Assembly (NCBI RefSeq): GCF_900250075.1
Contig: NZ_LT977071.1
Span: forward strand, 1,094,034 to 1,158,033
Length of the DNA stretch: 64,000 bases
Direction: 5' to 3'
Source of the DNA: Cupriavidus taiwanensis
GTDB taxonomy: Bacteria; Pseudomonadota; Gammaproteobacteria; Burkholderiales; Burkholderiaceae
The notes below the pieces were generated by a model. That model searched no databases. It was not told the origin of the DNA and worked only from the letters and a program-made list of their open reading frames with translations. Shown one piece after another: positions 61,598 through 64,000 of this stretch. A program made the position numbers and the translations under genes. The number at the start of each line of letters is the position of its first letter. Within the stretch, counting starts at the first letter, position 1.

Positions 61598-61625
61598 TGC
61601 TCCCCGCTTGCGTGGAGAGGGAGCA
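61598..61625. repeat. REP-like palindrome, copy 3 (degenerate)
   Basis: Arms TGCTCCC and GGGAGCA match the outer arms of the copy at 31079-31111, with a degenerate interior. It lies between the convergent yegD-like and hpnG genes. Confidence 0.6.
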
Positions 61626-61640
61626 CCCCCATCAGCCGCC

Positions 61641-62333
61641 TCAAGAGTCAGCGTGCTGCGAGCGCATGTCGCGCAGGCCAAATACATCCCCCAGCGCCAG
61701 CCTTGCGGCTCGCAGCGCCCCGCGCGCGGCCGCAGCATCGCCAGCGAGGCGCAACAGCGCTGGCAGTTCCTGCGGCGCGCGCAGCAGCCCGCCCAGCACC
61801 GCGGCCACATCGGTCTTGCCGTCATCGCCCATGCCAGCCGCGGCAGCGGCCGGCACGGCGCGAGAAGCCGGATCGACGACCACCCGGCATGCCGCGAACG
61901 GCAGCCGGCACGCCGACGCCATGCGCGCGGCCAGGTGCGATTCCATGTCGACGCACAGGCCCCCCGTGGCCCGGTGCAACGATGCCTTGGCGGCCACCGT
62001 CAGGACTGGCTGGTCGGCCCCGGCCGCGGTGCCGATGCGGGCGTGCGGCAGTGCCGCGTGCATGGCGCGCGTCCACGTCGTGTCGGTGTCGTAGCGCTCG
62101 CCGGGCGCGCACACCGCATCGGCCAGCACCACATCGCCCGGCGCCAGCGCCGGCTCCAGCCCGCCCGCCACGCCAAAGCTGAGGATGCCCATGCAGTGCC
62201 GGCTGGCCATTGCCGACACCTCTTGCTCCAGCGCCAGGCCGCGCACGCCGTGCACCACGCGGCAGTGCGGACCGGCCGCGATGCGCGCCTCGAACGCCAT
62301 GCCGGTGACGACCAGCACGAACGGCGCCGTCAC
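61641..62333 (-). CDS. hpnG: Hopanoid-associated phosphorylase HpnG
   Basis: This 230-residue nucleoside phosphorylase-like enzyme releases adenine from adenosylhopane in C35 hopanoid synthesis. It has VVTGMAFEARIA near the start, LSFGVAGGLEPALAPGDVV near 60 and CVDMESHLAAR near 130, which is the purine-binding Met-Glu motif. The start is GTG, overlapping the stop of shc (GTGA), which explains why no ATG fits. It is the last gene of a hopanoid operon whose other members lie past the window edge. Confidence 0.85.
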   Translation of the reverse strand: MTAPFVLVVTGMAFEARIAAGPHCRVVHGVRGLALEQEVSAMASRHCMGILSFGVAGGLEPALAPGDVVLADAVCAPGERYDTDTTWTRAMHAALPHARIGTAAGADQPVLTVAAKASLHRATGGLCVDMESHLAARMASACRLPFAACRVVVDPASRAVPAAAAAGMGDDGKTDVAAVLGGLLRAPQELPALLRLAGDAAAARGALRAARLALGDVFGLRDMRSQHADS

Positions 62334-64000
62334 AGACCCCACGACACCTGGCCGCTGTGGCCACTGTGATCGGCATGGCCGCGCTGCAGGTTGCGGTAGC
62401 GCGCCAGAGCCCACAGCGGAAAGTAGCGCGCATAGCCGTGGTAGCGCAGGTAGAACACGCGCGGGAAGCCCACCGCGGTAAAGCGGGGCTCATGCCACAG
62501 GCCGCCGGGCTGCTGCGTGCGCAGCAGGTAGTCGATGCCGCGTGCCACCGCCGCATGCTGCGCGGCGCCCGCCGCCATCATTGCCAGCAGCGCCCACGCG
62601 GTTTGCGAGGCCACGCTGGGCGCGGGTTCGTAGCCGCGGTAGTCGAGCCGGTAGCTGCTGCCGTCCTCGCCCCAGCCGCCGTCGGCGTTCTGGATCCGCG
62701 CCAGCCACGCCACCGCGCGCTGCAGTTCGGGCGCAGCAGGCGGCAGGCCGGCGGCGTTCAGCGCGCACAGCGCGCTCCAGGTGCCGTAGATGTAGTTGGT
62801 GCCCCAGCGGCCGAACCAGCTGCCGTCGGGCATCTGCTCGGCCAGCAGGTAGCGCAGCGCGCGCGCGGCGGGCTCGCTCTTGCCGGGGGTGGCGCCGGTC
62901 TGGCACAGCATCGACAGGCAGCGCGCCGACACGTCCGCGGTGGGCGGGTCCAGCAGCGCGCCGTGGTCGGCGAAGGGAATGTTGTTCAGGTACAGGTGCG
63001 TGTTCTCGGGCTCGAATGCGCCCCAGCCGCCGTTGCCGCTCTGCATGCCGACGATCCACTCGGTGGCGCGCGCCACCGCTTCGCCGTAGCGCCCCGGCGC
63101 ATCGTGCGCGCGCATGAAGCGGTCCATGGCGGCGGCCACCACCGCGGTGTCGTCGACGTCGGGGTAGTAGGCGTTGGCGTACTGGAAGGCCCAGCCGCCG
63201 GGGCGCACCAGCGGGCGCCGCACCGCCCAGTCGCCGCGCAGGTCCAGCACCTGCAGCGGCCTGAGCCAGTCCAGCGCGCGCCCGGCGGCTTGCGCCGCGC
63301 GCACTTCGCCGGTTTCCATCAGCGCGTGCGTGGCCAGCGCGGTATCCCACACCGGCGACAGGCAGGGCTGGCAATAGGCCTCGTCGCCGTGCTCGACCAG
63401 CAGGCGCTCGAGCGAACGCCGCGCCACCGCGCGCGCCGGATCGTCGGGCGGCACGCCCAGCACGTCGAACATCATCACGCTGTTGGCCATCGCCGGGAAG
63501 ATCGCGCCCAGCCCGTCCTCGCCGTTGAGTCGCTCGCGCACGAAGCGCTGTGCCGCGGCAATGGCGCGCCGGCGCAGCGTGCGCGGGAGCAGCGGCTCGG
63601 CCACGCGCAGCAGCGCATCGAGCCCGCGGAACACCGTGTACCAGCCGGCATGCTGGTGCGGTGCGCGCGGCGGCAGGCCCACCGTGTGGCAGTTGCCGAC
63701 AAAGAGTTCGTTGATGCCGATGCCGCGCGGGTTGCGCGCCTGCGGGCGCAGGCTGTTGAGCACCAGCAGCGGCACGATTACCGTGCGGGCCCAGTACGAG
63801 ATCTTGGACAGGTGGAACGGGAACCAGCGCGGCAGCAGCATGATCTCGACCGGCATCATCGGCACCGCCTTCCATGGCAGCACGCCGTACAGCGCCAGCA
63901 GCGTGCGCGTGAACACGTTAGTGGCCTCGGCGCCGCCCATGGCGTGGATGGCCTGGCGCGCGCGCTGCATCGGCGCGGACTGCGGATCGTCGCCCGCCAT
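62330..64000 (-). CDS. shc: Squalene-hopene cyclase (C-terminal part, 556 residues)
   Basis: This cyclase converts squalene to hopene at the membrane surface. Visible are the catalytic acid motif DVDDTAVV, QW-type repeats such as QSGNGGWGAF and the C-terminal FPRVFYLRYHGYARYFPL. Bacterial cyclases are about 630-680 residues, so about 100 residues at the N-terminus lie beyond the right edge; a Met codon at the boundary is not the start. It is coupled to hpnG by a GTGA overlap. Confidence 0.95.
   Translation of the reverse strand: MAGDDPQSAPMQRARQAIHAMGGAEATNVFTRTLLALYGVLPWKAVPMMPVEIMLLPRWFPFHLSKISYWARTVIVPLLVLNSLRPQARNPRGIGINELFVGNCHTVGLPPRAPHQHAGWYTVFRGLDALLRVAEPLLPRTLRRRAIAAAQRFVRERLNGEDGLGAIFPAMANSVMMFDVLGVPPDDPARAVARRSLERLLVEHGDEAYCQPCLSPVWDTALATHALMETGEVRAAQAAGRALDWLRPLQVLDLRGDWAVRRPLVRPGGWAFQYANAYYPDVDDTAVVAAAMDRFMRAHDAPGRYGEAVARATEWIVGMQSGNGGWGAFEPENTHLYLNNIPFADHGALLDPPTADVSARCLSMLCQTGATPGKSEPAARALRYLLAEQMPDGSWFGRWGTNYIYGTWSALCALNAAGLPPAAPELQRAVAWLARIQNADGGWGEDGSSYRLDYRGYEPAPSVASQTAWALLAMMAAGAAQHAAVARGIDYLLRTQQPGGLWHEPRFTAVGFPRVFYLRYHGYARYFPLWALARYRNLQRGHADHSGHSGQVSWGL

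Noticed and set aside
1..64000. tRNA, rRNA, CRISPR, insertion sequence, integrase or prophage
   Set aside because: I looked for cloverleaf-type or conserved rRNA sequence, regularly spaced direct repeats and transposase or integrase motifs and found none.

Overview
This is a GC-rich, gene-dense segment with ORFs on both strands and many ATGA or GTGA stop/start overlaps. The nar genes, NnrS, an H-NS protein with a TWSGRGR-type motif, two sulfonate-type gene sets, a CaiB/citryl-CoA-lyase pair and hopanoid genes fit a Burkholderiales betaproteobacterium, most like Cupriavidus/Ralstonia. That assignment is an inference from gene content and composition. I saw no rRNA, tRNA, CRISPR array, insertion sequence or prophage.

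Layout. (1) 1-8326: respiratory nitrate reduction, reading leftward as narK1, narK2, narG and narH (cut by the window edge), with a divergent NnrS-family membrane protein. (2) 8344-13151: a divergent MFS exporter/LysR pair, an AraC regulator, a small lipoprotein and an H-NS protein. (3) 13477-17346: a VOC protein, an NCS2 purine permease, small unknown proteins and a GNAT-like protein. (4) 17347-26118: a BNR/Asp-box protein with a MoaD/ThiS-like protein, facing a leftward run that starts with a HutC-type GntR regulator. The run continues with an AprA-like flavoprotein, a di-[4Fe-4S] ferredoxin, an ABC system, a HEAT-repeat protein and a DUF971 protein. The binding protein of that ABC system carries a NosL-like C-terminal domain. 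This is the best candidate in the window for an undescribed system. (5) 26359-30975: CheV, a 1-Cys peroxiredoxin, a universal stress protein, a SulP transporter and a ribbon-helix-helix protein. (6) 31145-37432: 2-oxoacid dehydrogenase E1alpha, E1beta and E2 without E3, then LysR, SDR and an orphan MetQ. (7) 37609-40220: a small membrane protein and a clsB/ybhN-like lipid pair. (8) 40301-53751: a large sulfur block with MetY, an FMN monooxygenase, two TauD-type dioxygenases, two sulfonate-type ABC transporters and a SoxC/SoxD-like sulfite dehydrogenase. (9) 53813-64000: a methyltransferase, an HTH-only LysR relative, an IclR regulator, a diguanylate cyclase, citryl-CoA lyase with a CoA transferase, a YegD-type Hsp70, and hopanoid genes hpnG and shc (cut by the window edge).

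How it fits together. Region 1 imports nitrate and reduces it at the membrane. Region 8 looks like one organosulfur scavenging unit: ABC import, oxygenolytic C-S cleavage, then sulfite either oxidised in the periplasm or, after reduction, assimilated through MetY. Region 4 resembles region 8 in its transporter but pairs it with an APS-reductase/fumarate-reductase-like redox couple and possible sulfur-carrier proteins, so its substrate is open.

Non-coding signals include a LysR palindrome at the MFS/LysR divergence, several hairpin terminators and a strong promoter plus 15-bp palindrome ahead of the CoA-transferase operon. There is also a hairpin that would bury the ribosome binding site of the methyltransferase gene, a 30-bp perfect palindrome at 27534-27563, and three related GC-rich palindromes at gene 3' ends.
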